Below are positions 7,907-16,257 of a stretch of DNA of 64,000 nt, one piece after another. The first letter of the stretch is position 1, and every line of letters starts with the position of its first letter. The position numbers were made by a program, and so were the translations under genes. Location: the NCBI RefSeq assembly GCF_003627815.1, contig NZ_CP032698.1, forward strand, positions 7,316,001 to 7,380,000, read 5' to 3'. The notes below the pieces were generated by a model. The model did not search any database and had not been told where the DNA came from. It saw only the letters and a program-made list of their open reading frames with translations. Source of the stretch: Streptomyces hundungensis (GTDB lineage: Bacteria; Actinomycetota; Actinomycetes; Streptomycetales; Streptomycetaceae).

Positions 7907-9184
7907 GTGAGCAGCGAGAACGCAGACGCCGGGACGGACGGACCGCTGGGGGAGAACCAGGGCGATCCCGGCGCCGAGCCGGCGGCCGAGCCGGCGGCCG
8001 GACCGGCCGAGGGGCCCGTCTGGGATGTCGTGGTGGTCGGCGCGGGCCCCGCGGGAGCCAGCGCCGCGCACGCGGCGGCCATCGCGGGGCGCACGGTGCT
8101 CCTCCTGGAGAAGGCCGAACTGCCCCGCTACAAGACGTGCGGCGGCGGCATCATCGGCCCCTCGCGCGACGCCCTGCCCCCCGGCTTCGAACTGCCGCTC
8201 CAGGACCGGGTGCACGCGGTCACCTTCTCCCTCAACGGGAAGCTGACGCGCACCCGCAGGTCCAAGAAGATGCTGTTCGGCCTGATCAACCGCCCGGAGT
8301 TCGACGCGGGCCTGGTCGCCGCCGCCGAGAAGGCGGGAGCCGTGGTCCGCACCGGCGTCGCCGTCTCCAAGGTCGAGCAGCACGGCTCGGCCGTGCCCGA
8401 CCGGCGCACCGTCGCCGTGGTCCTGTCCGACGGCGAGACCGTGCTCGCCCGCGCCGTCGTCGGCGCGGACGGCAGCGCCGGCCGCATAGGGACACACGTC
8501 GGAGTCCGGACCGAGCAGGTCGACCTGGGTCTGGAGGCCGAGATCCCGGTGCCGCCGAGCGTGGCGGAGGACTGGGCGGGCCGGGTGCTCATCGACTGGG
8601 GCCCCCTGCCCGGCAGTTACGGCTGGGTCTTCCCCAAGGGCGACACCCTGACCGTCGGCGTCATCGCGACGCGCGGCGAAGGCGCCGCCACCAAGCGGTA
8701 CTTGGAGGACTTCATCGCCCGCCTCGGGCTGGCCGGCTTCGAACCGGCCATCTCCTCCGGGCACTTGACGCGCTGCCGCAGCGACGACTCGCCCCTCTCC
8801 CGTGGCCGCGTCCTGGTCTGCGGCGACGCGGCGGGCCTGCTGGAGCCGTGGACGAGGGAGGGCATCTCCTTCGCGCTGCGCTCGGGGCGCCTCGCGGGCG
8901 AGTGGGCGGTGCGCATCGCCGAATCGCAGGACGCGGTGGACGCCCGCCGCCAGGCGCTGAACTACGCGTTCGCCATCAAGGCGGGTCTCGGCGTGGAAAT
9001 GGCGGTGGGCCGCCGGATGCTGAGCCTCTTCGAGAAGCGGCCGCTGCTGCTGCACACGGCGATCACGGGCCTGCGACCCGCGTGGAAGGCCTTCGCGGAC
9101 ATCACCCGCGGCGCCACGACCCTGGCCGGCCTGGTGCGCGCCCACCCGATGGCCCGCCGGGCCCTGGACGCCGTCGACCGCTGA
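7907..9184 (+). CDS. Geranylgeranyl-reductase-family FAD-dependent oxidoreductase
   Basis: This is a 425-residue flavoprotein. After an acidic, Ala/Pro-rich N-terminal tail (1-37) comes the FAD-binding Rossmann motif VVVVGAGPAGASAA (about 41-54), the family motif PRYKTCGGGI, an NAD/FAD motif VVGADGSAGRIG and RVLVCGDAAGLLEPWTREGI near the C-terminal third. These are the marks of the geranylgeranyl reductase family, which hydrogenates isoprenoid double bonds. In actinobacteria such enzymes saturate menaquinone or lipid prenyl chains. The GTG start has AAAGG 6 bases upstream. The gene stands alone, divergent from the dipeptidase gene, and ends at a strong hairpin. The exact isoprenoid substrate is not known. 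Confidence 0.9.
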   Translation: MSSENADAGTDGPLGENQGDPGAEPAAEPAAGPAEGPVWDVVVVGAGPAGASAAHAAAIAGRTVLLLEKAELPRYKTCGGGIIGPSRDALPPGFELPLQDRVHAVTFSLNGKLTRTRRSKKMLFGLINRPEFDAGLVAAAEKAGAVVRTGVAVSKVEQHGSAVPDRRTVAVVLSDGETVLARAVVGADGSAGRIGTHVGVRTEQVDLGLEAEIPVPPSVAEDWAGRVLIDWGPLPGSYGWVFPKGDTLTVGVIATRGEGAATKRYLEDFIARLGLAGFEPAISSGHLTRCRSDDSPLSRGRVLVCGDAAGLLEPWTREGISFALRSGRLAGEWAVRIAESQDAVDARRQALNYAFAIKAGLGVEMAVGRRMLSLFEKRPLLLHTAITGLRPAWKAFADITRGATTLAGLVRAHPMARRALDAVDR

Positions 9185-9190
9185 CCCGCA

Positions 9191-9223
9191 CCGGCGGGGC
9201 CGGAGAGGTTCCGGCCCCGCCGG
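9191..9223 (+). terminator. Hairpin terminator
   Basis: A perfect 13-bp inverted repeat (CCGGCGGGGCCGG and its complement) with a 7-base loop lies 7 bases after the flavoprotein stop. It has no T-run. Confidence 0.75.
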
Positions 9224-9340
9224 GTAACGGTGACCGGGCTCGCTGGGCCCGCCCTGAGCGAGGGTGGCTGCTGGTGCGAGGCCGGGGTGCGGGCGGGGTG
9301 CGGCCGGGATGCGGGCGGGCACCCGGCCGCGACGAGGTGG

Positions 9341-9796
9341 TTACTTGGCGGCGGTGATGCGGAAGACGGGGTGGTCGGGGGCGATCCGGCGCAGTTCCGC
9401 CTCGCTGGAGTCGGGACCCACGCCGTTGAAGAAGACGCCGACCTCCGCCTTCCAGCGCTTGAGGTAGGCGCGCAGCACGGCGGGCTTGTCGTCGTCGGTG
9501 ACCTCCACCGCGCTGAACGCCTCGACCTTCTTGCCGAGGTGCAGCTCGCCACCGCCGGCCGCCCGCATGTTGTGCGTCCACTGCACATGGCCGCGCGGCG
9601 CCACCAGATACCGCTCGCCGTCCAGGGTCAGCAGATTGACCGGGGTCCGGCGCCATTCGCCGCTCGTGCGACCGCGGACCGCCAGGATGCGGGAGCCCCA
9701 GACGCTGATCCCGCGCCGGGTGATCCAGGCGACGGACCGGTTGAGGACGTTGACCGTGAACCAGCCGGGCTTCTGGACATGTGCGGATGCGGACAT
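9341..9796 (-). CDS. Deazaflavin (F420)-dependent nitroreductase-family protein (DDN-like)
   Basis: This 151-residue protein belongs to the split-beta-barrel family related to mycobacterial Ddn. It has the typical sequence GWFTVNVLNRSVAWITRRGI, then LAVRGRTSGEWRRTPVNLL, LVAPRGHVQWTHNMRAAG and FRITAAK at the end. The family uses reduced F420 to reduce quinones, nitro compounds or unsaturated ketones. The ATG at 9796 has GGGAG 8 bases upstream. The gene is divergent from a TetR regulator at 9965. Two copies of one palindrome lie in the 168-base interval, so it is very probably the regulator's target. The natural substrate is unknown. Confidence 0.9.
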   Translation of the reverse strand: MSASAHVQKPGWFTVNVLNRSVAWITRRGISVWGSRILAVRGRTSGEWRRTPVNLLTLDGERYLVAPRGHVQWTHNMRAAGGGELHLGKKVEAFSAVEVTDDDKPAVLRAYLKRWKAEVGVFFNGVGPDSSEAELRRIAPDHPVFRITAAK

Positions 9797-9819
9797 GATG
9801 AGTCTCCCTGACCCTGCGA

Positions 9820-9886
9820 GAGAGCGGTGCTCTCGGTCGTGAGCAGTCTGCACCGCGCGGGTGCTCCAAAGCAAGAGCAGCGCTCT
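9820..9886. promoter_or_regulatory. Two copies of a TetR-type operator, AGAGC-N3-GCTCT
   Basis: AGAGC-GGT-GCTCT (9821-9833, extended to GAGAGC/GCTCTC at 9820-9834) and AGAGC-AGC-GCTCT (9874-9886) are both perfect palindromes with identical half-sites. Their centres are 53 bases apart, about five helical turns. They lie between the divergent reductase and TetR genes, so they are the likely binding sites of the regulator encoded at 9965. A further half-site (GCTCT) is at 9901. Confidence 0.65.
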
Positions 9887-9964
9887 CACAAATGTCGGGT
9901 GCTCTGCTTTGTGGGCGGCAGTCGCGTCGTTGGCCACTGCTCTCCGAGCTGGCACACTGGCGTC

Positions 9965-10663
9965 ATGAGCACCGTCCAGGGAGCCCGCGCACGGGCACGC
10001 ATCGAAGTCACCGCGGCCATCAAGGACGAGGCCAGAAAGCAGCTCGCCCAGGACGGCGCGGCCAAGCTCTCGCTGCGCGCCGTCGCCCGTGAACTCGGCA
10101 TGGTGTCCTCGGCCCTCTACCGGTACTTCCCCAGCCGGGACGACCTCCTGACCGCCCTGATCGTCGACGCCTACGACGCGGTGGGCCAGAGCGCCGAGCA
10201 CGCGCTGGCCAAGCAGCGGCCCGCGGCCTCGCCCGCGACCCGCTGGACCGCCGTCTGCCGCGCGGTGCGCGCCTGGGCGCTGGCCCATCCGCACGAGTAC
10301 GCCCTCATCTACGGGTCGCCCGTCCCCGGATACACTGCGCCCGAGGACACCATCGCTCCCGCCACGAGGGTGTGGTCGGTGCTCCTCACCATCGCTCGGG
10401 ACGCCCATCAGGGCAAGGGCATCGCCCCGCCCCGGCCCCCGGCGCCGCTGCGTGCCGAGGCCGAGCGGATGGCGGCCGATTTCGCGCCGGATCTGCCCCC
10501 GGCGGTGGCGGTCGCCCTGGTCGCGGCCTGTGCGCAGCTCTTCGGGCTCATCTCCTTCGAGCTGTTCGGCCAGTTCCACCGCGTCGTCGAGGACCGCGAG
10601 CCGTTCTTCACGCACGCCGCCGAGCAGCTGGCCCGGTCGGTCGGCCTGGTACTCCCGGCGTAG
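9965..10663 (+). CDS. TetR/AcrR-family regulator with WHG-type C-terminal domain
   Basis: This is a 232-residue regulator. The N-terminal helix-turn-helix covers about residues 12-58 (LSLRAVARELGMVSSALYRY, then FPSRDDLLTAL). The all-alpha ligand-binding part has HPHEYALIYGSPVPGY and FGLISFELFGQF, features of the WHG (TetR_C_33-like) group. The ATG at 9965 has no ribosome site. CACACT ends 6 bases before it, so the transcript may be leaderless. The frame is open from 9827, but that region carries the operators. It probably represses itself and the divergent F420-type reductase through the two AGAGC-N3-GCTCT palindromes. Confidence 0.92.
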   Translation: MSTVQGARARARIEVTAAIKDEARKQLAQDGAAKLSLRAVARELGMVSSALYRYFPSRDDLLTALIVDAYDAVGQSAEHALAKQRPAASPATRWTAVCRAVRAWALAHPHEYALIYGSPVPGYTAPEDTIAPATRVWSVLLTIARDAHQGKGIAPPRPPAPLRAEAERMAADFAPDLPPAVAVALVAACAQLFGLISFELFGQFHRVVEDREPFFTHAAEQLARSVGLVLPA

Positions 10664-10725
10664 TACGCGCGATCACCCCGCTCGGCCGACGCCGCGACAC
10701 CCGGGCCCGGTCTAGCGTGGCTCCC

Positions 10726-11985
10726 ATGGAAGAGCAGCAGTCTCCGCCCGGCGCCGGCCGCCACGGTCCGCCCTGGCGGGCGGAGGGGCCGCCGCCCCTG
10801 CTGCGGCGCTGGGTGCGCGGGCCGGACGGCGAGGAGGCCCCGGCCGGGCTGCCCTGGCCTTCGACGGTCGCGCTGACCGTGATCGTGCTGGTCGGCTCCC
10901 ATGTCGCGGGGCGCTCCCAGTCGGGCCGCGGCCCGCTCGACGCCCTCGCCCTCGTGCTGCTCATCGCCGGCTGCGCGGTTCTCCTGATCCGCCGGCGCCA
11001 CCCGGTGGTCGCGGTGTTCGGCGCCTCGCTGGCGGCCCTGGTCTACCTCGGCGCCGGATACCCCTACGGCCCGGTGTTCCTGCCCGTGGCGGTCGGCTGT
11101 TTCGCCGCGGTCATCGCCGGCTGCCGCCGTCAGGCCTGGTGCGCGGTGGCCCTGCTGTGGCTCGGACACCTCCTCGTCGCGCACTGGCTCTACCGGTGGC
11201 TCCCGCCGCGCGGCGACCAGGCCGCGCCGTGGAGCCAGGAAGTGGCCGTCGCCGCCTGGGCGGTGGCCGTCGTCGCGGTCGCCGAACTCGTCCGGGTACG
11301 CAGGGAGCAGTGGGCGAGGGAGCGCGCCGGGCGGGCCGCGGCGGCGAAACGGCGGGCCGAGCAGGAACGGCTGCGCATCGCCCGCGAGTTGCACGACGTG
11401 CTGGCCCACAGCATTTCCGTCATCAACGTCCAGGCCGGCGTCGGTCTCGCTCTGCTGGACTCCGACCCCGAACAGGCCCGTACCGCGCTGACCACCATCA
11501 AGTCCGCGAGCAAGGAGGCGCTCGGCGAGGTGCGCCAAGTCCTGGAGACTCTGCGCGCCCCGGGGGAGGCCCCCCGCTCCCCGGCCCCCGGCCTCGACCG
11601 GCTGCCCGAGCTGGTCGAGCAGGCGGCGAGCGCCGGACTCACCGTCGAGACCACGACCAGCGGGGGACGCCGGGCCCTGCCGCCCGGCACCGACCTGGCG
11701 GCCTTCCGCATCGTGCAGGAGGCCCTCACCAATGTCGTGCGCCACTCCGCGGCACGCACCGCCCGGGTCACGATCGACCAGGAACCCGGCGCGCTCGTGC
11801 TGCGCGTCGACGACGACGGCCCGGCGTCCGGCGGCAAGGCGGGCGGCAGCGGCAACGGCCTGATCGGTATGCGGGAGCGGGCCGCCGCGCTCGGGGGCAG
11901 CATCGACGCCGGTCCGCTCCCGTCCGGCGGCTTCCGGGTCACCGCCCGGCTTCCGCTGGCGGGCCACTCCAAGGAGACCTCATGA
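10726..11985 (+). CDS. Sensor histidine kinase, NarL/DesK type
   Basis: This 419-residue membrane sensor kinase has four to five membrane segments between residues 47 and 190, a basic linker coiled coil (190-215) and a HisKA_3 dimerisation domain with the phospho-acceptor His223 in ARELHDVLAHSIS. A HATPase domain follows, with EALTNVVRHS (N box) and GNGLIGMRERA (G box). The ATG at 10726 follows TAGCGT with a 7-base gap and no ribosome site, suggesting a leaderless mRNA. The stop overlaps the response regulator start by 4 bases (ATGA), so the two are coupled partners. No large extracellular sensor domain is present, so the signal is probably sensed in or near the membrane. Confidence 0.95.
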   Translation: MEEQQSPPGAGRHGPPWRAEGPPPLLRRWVRGPDGEEAPAGLPWPSTVALTVIVLVGSHVAGRSQSGRGPLDALALVLLIAGCAVLLIRRRHPVVAVFGASLAALVYLGAGYPYGPVFLPVAVGCFAAVIAGCRRQAWCAVALLWLGHLLVAHWLYRWLPPRGDQAAPWSQEVAVAAWAVAVVAVAELVRVRREQWARERAGRAAAAKRRAEQERLRIARELHDVLAHSISVINVQAGVGLALLDSDPEQARTALTTIKSASKEALGEVRQVLETLRAPGEAPRSPAPGLDRLPELVEQAASAGLTVETTTSGGRRALPPGTDLAAFRIVQEALTNVVRHSAARTARVTIDQEPGALVLRVDDDGPASGGKAGGSGNGLIGMRERAAALGGSIDAGPLPSGGFRVTARLPLAGHSKETS

Positions 11986-12647
11986 TCCGCGTCCTGCTCG
12001 CCGACGACCAGCTCCTGGTACGGGCGGGGTTCCGGGCCCTCCTCGACGCCCAGGGCGACATCGAGGTGGTGGGGGAGGCCGCCGACGGCCGCGAGGCACT
12101 GGGCCTGGTGCGCGAACTGCGCCCCGACGTCGTTCTGATGGACATCCGGATGCCACGGCTCGACGGCCTGGCCGCCACCCGTGAGATCACCTCCGAGCAG
12201 GCACTGGCCACGGTGAAGGTGGTCATGCTCACCACGTTCGAGCTCGACGAGTACGTCTTCGAGGCGATCCGCGCCGGTGCCTGCGGCTTCCTCGTGAAGG
12301 ACACCGAACCGGACGAACTGCTGCGCGCGGTCCGGGCGGTGGTCGACGGGGACGCGCTGCTGTCCCCCGGAGTGACGCGGCGGCTGATCGCCGAGTTCGC
12401 CGCGCGCTCCAAGGAGCCGGCCGCCGACGGCGCGCTGGCCGAACTCACCGAGCGGGAAAGGGAGGTGATGGCGCTCGTCGGCATCGGCCTCTCCAACGAC
12501 GAGATCGCCCGTCGTCTCGTGGTCAGCCCGCTGACCGCCAAGACCCATGTCAGCCGCGCCATGGTGAAGCTCGGCGCCCGGGACCGGGCCCAACTGGTCG
12601 TCCTGGCCTACGAGTCGGGGCTCGTGCGCCCCGGCTGGCTCGGCTGA
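11982..12647 (+). CDS. LuxR/NarL-family response regulator
   Basis: This is a 221-residue response regulator. The receiver domain (1-120) has acidic residues at Asp8/Asp9, the phospho-acceptor Asp54 (VVLMDIRMP) and Lys near 105 (FLVKDTEPDE). The C-terminal LuxR helix-turn-helix (about 150-215) reads LTEREREVMALVGIGLSNDE followed by SPLTAKTHVSRAMVKL. It is coupled by a 4-base overlap to the kinase gene and should be phosphorylated by it. The 3' end overlaps a convergent small membrane protein gene by 40 bases. Target genes are not evident. Confidence 0.95.
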   Translation: MIRVLLADDQLLVRAGFRALLDAQGDIEVVGEAADGREALGLVRELRPDVVLMDIRMPRLDGLAATREITSEQALATVKVVMLTTFELDEYVFEAIRAGACGFLVKDTEPDELLRAVRAVVDGDALLSPGVTRRLIAEFAARSKEPAADGALAELTEREREVMALVGIGLSNDEIARRLVVSPLTAKTHVSRAMVKLGARDRAQLVVLAYESGLVRPGWLG

Positions 12648-12895
12648 CGGGGCTCCCGGCCGGACCCGTACGGAAAGCGCCACAGCACGTGCACGGTCCG
12701 CCAGACGAACACGACGAGCGCGCCGCCGCCGCCCAGGAGCAGCAGCACGCGCCTGAGCGGGTGCGGGAGTTCGAGGGCGTAGCCGGAGCCGGTGATGACG
12801 CCGAACACCACACCCGCCGCCAACAGGGCGCTGGCCAGTGCGTATCCGATCTCGATCGTGATGGCGTCCCGCTCGGCCCGGCTCCGTGTCACCAT
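12608..12895 (-). CDS. Small two-helix membrane protein (DUF6332-like)
   Basis: This is a 95-residue protein. A short basic N-terminus (MVTRSRAERDAITIEIGYAL) leads into two hydrophobic helices, near residues 19-38 and 47-68, with a polar Pro/Ser-rich cytoplasmic tail. This pattern is typical of small Streptomyces membrane proteins of the DUF6332 kind; the assignment is from memory of the family and tentative. The ATG at 12895 is chosen because the upstream in-frame residues look non-coding. It overlaps the response regulator gene tail to tail by 40 bases. Function is unknown. Confidence 0.65.
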   Translation of the reverse strand: MVTRSRAERDAITIEIGYALASALLAAGVVFGVITGSGYALELPHPLRRVLLLLGGGGALVVFVWRTVHVLWRFPYGSGREPRQPSQPGRTSPDS

Positions 12896-12993
12896 GCGCG
12901 AAGTCTCACAGCAGGGACGGCCGACGGGCAACCGTCGCCCGTCGGCCGTCCCTCCCCCCGCTTGCCCTACGAGACTATCTGTACGTGCACTTA

Positions 12994-13020
12994 TTGCAAG
13001 CGCATTTAATTACGATGCAA
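12994..13020. promoter_or_regulatory. AT-rich dyad upstream of the marR gene
   Basis: TTGCA-N5-ATT and its mirror AAT-N5-TGCAA form a 27-bp imperfect palindrome in an unusually AT-rich patch. It ends 20 bases before the TAGCGT hexamer (13040-13045) that precedes the MarR start by 6 bases. A MarR dimer bound here would cover the -35 region, so it is a likely autoregulatory site. Confidence 0.5.
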
Positions 13021-13051
13021 CAAAATCAGCCGATTCTGCTAGCGTGCCGCC

Positions 13052-13456
13052 ATGGCGACTGAGAAGCGCGAGCGCCTGCTCGTGGAGGAGTGGCGGGACA
13101 TCCTCGCGGTTCACGCGCGCACCACGTGCGAGCTCGACCGCGAGTTGCAGGCGTTCGGCATGTGCGCGAGCGACTTCGAGGTTCTCGACATCCTGGCCGA
13201 GGGGCGCGAGGGCGACCCGGCTTGTGCCTTCCGGGTCCAGGAGTTGGCCGCGCGGATCCATCTCAGCCAGAGCGCGCTGTCCCGTCTCATCGGGCGTCTG
13301 GAAAAGGACGGTCTGGTCACGCGGGGGATGTGCAGTGAGGACCGGCGCGGGGTGAGCGTGGTGATCACCGAGTCGGGCCGCTCCCGCCATGCCGAGGTGC
13401 TCCCGGTCCAGCGCGCGGTGCTCGCCCGGATGCTCGCGGACCGGCCCCAGGCCTGA
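13052..13456 (+). CDS. MarR-family regulator
   Basis: This is a 134-residue winged-helix regulator. Helices 2-4 and the wing lie around residues 60-105 (VQELAARIHLSQSALSRLIG, then LEKDGLVTRGMCSEDRRGVS), with the usual D-x-R wing tip. Cys26, Cys37 and Cys94, which lies in the wing, are noteworthy because some MarR proteins sense oxidants through cysteines; a redox role is inference. The ATG has no ribosome site and TAGCGT ends 6 bases upstream, so the mRNA is probably leaderless. It could control itself through the dyad at 12994. The next gene, an MFS transporter, is convergent, so no target is obvious. Confidence 0.92.
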   Translation: MATEKRERLLVEEWRDILAVHARTTCELDRELQAFGMCASDFEVLDILAEGREGDPACAFRVQELAARIHLSQSALSRLIGRLEKDGLVTRGMCSEDRRGVSVVITESGRSRHAEVLPVQRAVLARMLADRPQA

Positions 13457-13528
13457 CACCAGCCCGGCTCCAACCGGGGCCGAACTCCCTTCGCCACAGG
13501 GCTAGTTGACCCCGGCCGGCGCGTCGGC

Positions 13529-14743
13529 TCAGTCCCGGGGAGCGGTCGCGTTGCGGGCGGCGTAGCCGATCAGCGCGGCGGCCGCGGCCAGTACGGCGAC
13601 CGTGGTCAGGGCGAGCGGCAGCGAGAACCACTCGGCGAGCAGCCCGATCGCGGGCGGCCCGAGCAGCATGCCGCCGTAGCCGAGCGTGGAGGCGGCCGCC
13701 ACCCCGCCGGGCCCGGCGAGGGCGCCCGCCCTCGCTATGGCGACGGGGAAGATGTTGGCGAGGCCCAGGCCCATCACGGCGAAACCGGCCAGCGCGAGCC
13801 AGGCCGTGGGGGCCAGCGCGCCGAGCAGCATCCCGGCCGCGGCCGTGAGCCCGCCCATCACCAACGTGCGGGTCTGGCCGAGCCGTTCGAGCAGCGCGGT
13901 CCCGGAAAGACGGCCGGCCGTCATGGCGAGGGCGAACAGGGAGTACCCCACCGCGGCGACGCCCGGGTTCGCGGCCAGGTCCTGCTCCAGGTGGAGCGCG
14001 CCCCAGTCCGCCATCGCGCCTTCCCCGTACGCGGTGCACAGGGCGATCACTCCGAAGAGCAGCACCAGACGCCGGGCCCGGCCGTCGAGCCGGCGCCCCT
14101 CGGAGTGCGGCGTCTTCGCGCGGACCGGCGCGGGGTGATGCAGCAGCACCCGCCCGGCCAGTGCGGTCACCAGGAGCCCGAGCCCGGTCAGGGCCAGGAG
14201 GTGCGCGGTCGGGGAGAGCCCCGAGGCGACCAGCGCGCCGGCGCCCGCTCCGACCATCCCGCCGAGGCTGAAGGCCGCGTGGAAACTGGGCATCACCGGG
14301 CGGCGCAGCGCGGCCACCAGATCGACGGCGGCGCTGTTCATCGCGACGTTGATACCGCCGTACGCGGCACCGAACACGAGCAGCGCCAGACCGAGTGCGA
14401 GCGCGGAGTGGGTCTGCGCGGGCAGCGCGATGGCGAGGGCCATCAGCGCGCCGCAGGCGACGGTGACCGGATGGCTGCCGAAGCGTCGGCAGAGCCGGCC
14501 GGTGAGCACCATCGTCACCACCGCGCCGGCCGAGACGCCCAGCAGGGCCAGGCCCAGCTCGCCCGCGGAGGCGTTGGTCTGCTGCTTGATGGCGGGGATG
14601 CGGACCACCCACCCGGCGAACAGAAAGCCGTCGAGGGCGAAGAACACGGTCAGGGCGGAGCGGAGGCGGGACAGGGAGGGTGCGGCGATCGTGTCGCCAG
14701 GTCCCCCCGGAGCAGCCGTCCGTACTTTGTTTAGTAGCGGCAC
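13529..14743 (-). CDS. MFS transporter, 12 membrane segments
   Basis: This 404-residue major facilitator protein has about 12 membrane helices. The inter-helix motif GRLCRRFGSHPV lies after helix 2, matching the MFS A-motif position, and a second half-repeat begins near residue 205. The frame is open up to 14965, but the upstream residues are Arg/Pro-rich and non-hydrophobic. I choose the GTG at 14743 because a TTGATT-N18-TATCCT promoter ends exactly 6 bases before it, giving a leaderless mRNA. An inverted repeat overlaps the transcript start. The divergent neighbour is a ROK regulator with a DNA-binding domain, so the exported or imported solute may be a sugar or its derivative (inference). 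Confidence 0.88.
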   Translation of the reverse strand: MPLLNKVRTAAPGGPGDTIAAPSLSRLRSALTVFFALDGFLFAGWVVRIPAIKQQTNASAGELGLALLGVSAGAVVTMVLTGRLCRRFGSHPVTVACGALMALAIALPAQTHSALALGLALLVFGAAYGGINVAMNSAAVDLVAALRRPVMPSFHAAFSLGGMVGAGAGALVASGLSPTAHLLALTGLGLLVTALAGRVLLHHPAPVRAKTPHSEGRRLDGRARRLVLLFGVIALCTAYGEGAMADWGALHLEQDLAANPGVAAVGYSLFALAMTAGRLSGTALLERLGQTRTLVMGGLTAAAGMLLGALAPTAWLALAGFAVMGLGLANIFPVAIARAGALAGPGGVAAASTLGYGGMLLGPPAIGLLAEWFSLPLALTTVAVLAAAAALIGYAARNATAPRD

Positions 14744-14779
14744 AAAGTCAGGATAGGGGGAGGGCGGCGGCGCAATCAA
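14724..14779 (-). promoter_or_regulatory. Leaderless promoter with overlapping ROK-type operator
   Basis: On the minus strand, TTGATT (14774-14779), an 18-base spacer and TATCCT (14750-14755) form a good housekeeping promoter. The GTG start follows TATCCT by 6 bases. The 7-bp inverted repeat ACTTTGT/ACAAAGT (14724-14730 and 14742-14748) covers the transcript start and first codons. The longer left arm ACTTTGTTTAGT resembles XylR/ROK operators. Binding would block the MFS gene directly. Confidence 0.6.
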
Positions 14780-15033
14780 CCGGCCGGGGCGGAGGAAACC
14801 GTCGCGCTCGCCGGCCTTCGCGAGGCGTGGAGCGGTGCGCTCCGGACGTCGCCGGCCCGCCGCCCGCGCCGTCGGCGCCGACGGAATCCGGGCCCCCACT
14901 CTGCTCCGGCCGGCCGCAGGACCGTGCTGCGACCGGACCCCGGACCGCGCTGTACTGGGGGCCATGACCGTGCGCCGGCCGGCCGCCGGCCGGAGGGGCG
15001 GGTTCCGGCTGGGATCATGGGAGACTCGCCCCC

Positions 15034-16257
15034 ATGAACGGCAAGGCGACGACCACCCGGACCAGACTGGAGAGGGGCCGCAGCGCGCTCGGACCCGCGC
15101 TCGAACTGGTACATACCGGCCGCGCGCCGACCCGCGCCGTGCTCACCTCCGAGCTGGGCGTCACCCGTGCCACCGCGGGCGCGGTCGCCGCGGAACTCGA
15201 AGCGCTCGGCCTGATCCGGGTCGACTCCCGGCCCGTCGCGGTCGGCTCGCAAGGCCGCCCCTCGCACCGCCTCGCCGTCAACGACGCCGGGCCCGTCGCG
15301 CTCGCGGCGCAGGTGCACGCGGACGGATTCCGGGCCGCGCTCGTCGGCCTCGGCGGCGAGATCGTCGCCACCGACCCGGGCTGTGTCATCGTCTCCGCCG
15401 ACCCGGCCCAGGTGCTCGGCGAGGTCGTCGACGCGGGCGCCGCCCTCCTCGAAAGCAGCGGCCGACGCTGTGTGGGCGCGGGCCTCGCCGTGCCGTCCGC
15501 CGTCGCCGAACCGGAGGGGACCGCGCTCAACCCGCTGCACCTGGCCTGGCCCGCGGGGGCCCCGGTGCGTGAGATCTTCGCCGAGCGCGTCCGCGCCGCG
15601 GGCATCACGGGCCCCGCCTTCACCGGCAACGACGTCAACCTCGCCGCGCTCGCCGAGCACCGGCACGGCGCGGGACGCGGCTCCCAGCACCTCCTCTGCG
15701 TCGCCACCGGGCACCGCGGCGTCGGCGGCGCCCTGGTCCTCGACGGCCGCCTGCACAGCGGGAGTTCGGGTCTGGCGCTGGAGGTCGGCCACCTCACGGT
15801 CAACCCCGACGGCCGCCCCTGCTACTGCGGCAGCCGCGGCTGCCTGGACGTCGAGGCCGACCCGCTGGCCTTCCTCACGGCGGCGGGCCGCACCCCCGGG
15901 CCCGAGGTGTCGCTCCTGGAGCAGTCACGGGCGCTGCTGCGCCACGAGTACGCGAAGGACGCCTCCGTGCGCCGCGCCGCCGAGGAACTCGTCGACCGCC
16001 TCGGCCTCGGTCTCGCGGGTCTGGTCAACATCCTCAACCCCGACCGGATCGTCCTTGGCGGGCTCCATAAGGCGCTCCTGGAGGCCGACCCCGACCGGCT
16101 GCGTGCCGTGGTGGCCGACCGGAGCCTGTGGGGGCGCAGCGGCGGAGTTCCGATCCTGGCCTGTTCCCTGGACCACAACAGCCTGGTCGGGGCCGCCGAG
16201 CTGGCCTGGCAGCCGGTGCTCGACGACCCGCTCGGGGCCCTGACTCACCAGGCGTAG
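15034..16257 (+). CDS. ROK-family transcriptional regulator
   Basis: This is a 407-residue ROK protein with an N-terminal winged helix (about residues 20-65, TSELGVTRATAGAVAAELEA) and a C-terminal sugar-kinase-like domain. Ligand and zinc residues are visible: GNDVN (Asp200), LEVGHLTV (Glu250, His253) and CYCGSRGCLD (Cys263, Cys265, Cys270), where the family's usual final Glu is Asp. Such repressors release DNA on binding a sugar or sugar phosphate. It is divergent from the MFS transporter, whose promoter carries a ROK-like inverted repeat. The 3' end overlaps the convergent phosphotriesterase-like gene by 13 bases. Confidence 0.93.
   Translation: MNGKATTTRTRLERGRSALGPALELVHTGRAPTRAVLTSELGVTRATAGAVAAELEALGLIRVDSRPVAVGSQGRPSHRLAVNDAGPVALAAQVHADGFRAALVGLGGEIVATDPGCVIVSADPAQVLGEVVDAGAALLESSGRRCVGAGLAVPSAVAEPEGTALNPLHLAWPAGAPVREIFAERVRAAGITGPAFTGNDVNLAALAEHRHGAGRGSQHLLCVATGHRGVGGALVLDGRLHSGSSGLALEVGHLTVNPDGRPCYCGSRGCLDVEADPLAFLTAAGRTPGPEVSLLEQSRALLRHEYAKDASVRRAAEELVDRLGLGLAGLVNILNPDRIVLGGLHKALLEADPDRLRAVVADRSLWGRSGGVPILACSLDHNSLVGAAELAWQPVLDDPLGALTHQA

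Noticed and set aside
6400..9357. A 985-codon plus-strand frame across the dipeptidase and flavoprotein genes
   Set aside because: It is antisense to the dipeptidase and out of frame with the flavoprotein. Such long frames are expected in GC-rich DNA, and no domain is visible.
12991..13025. AT-rich stretch as a replication origin element
   Set aside because: It is only about 35 bases, has no DnaA boxes and is fully explained as a MarR operator/promoter.
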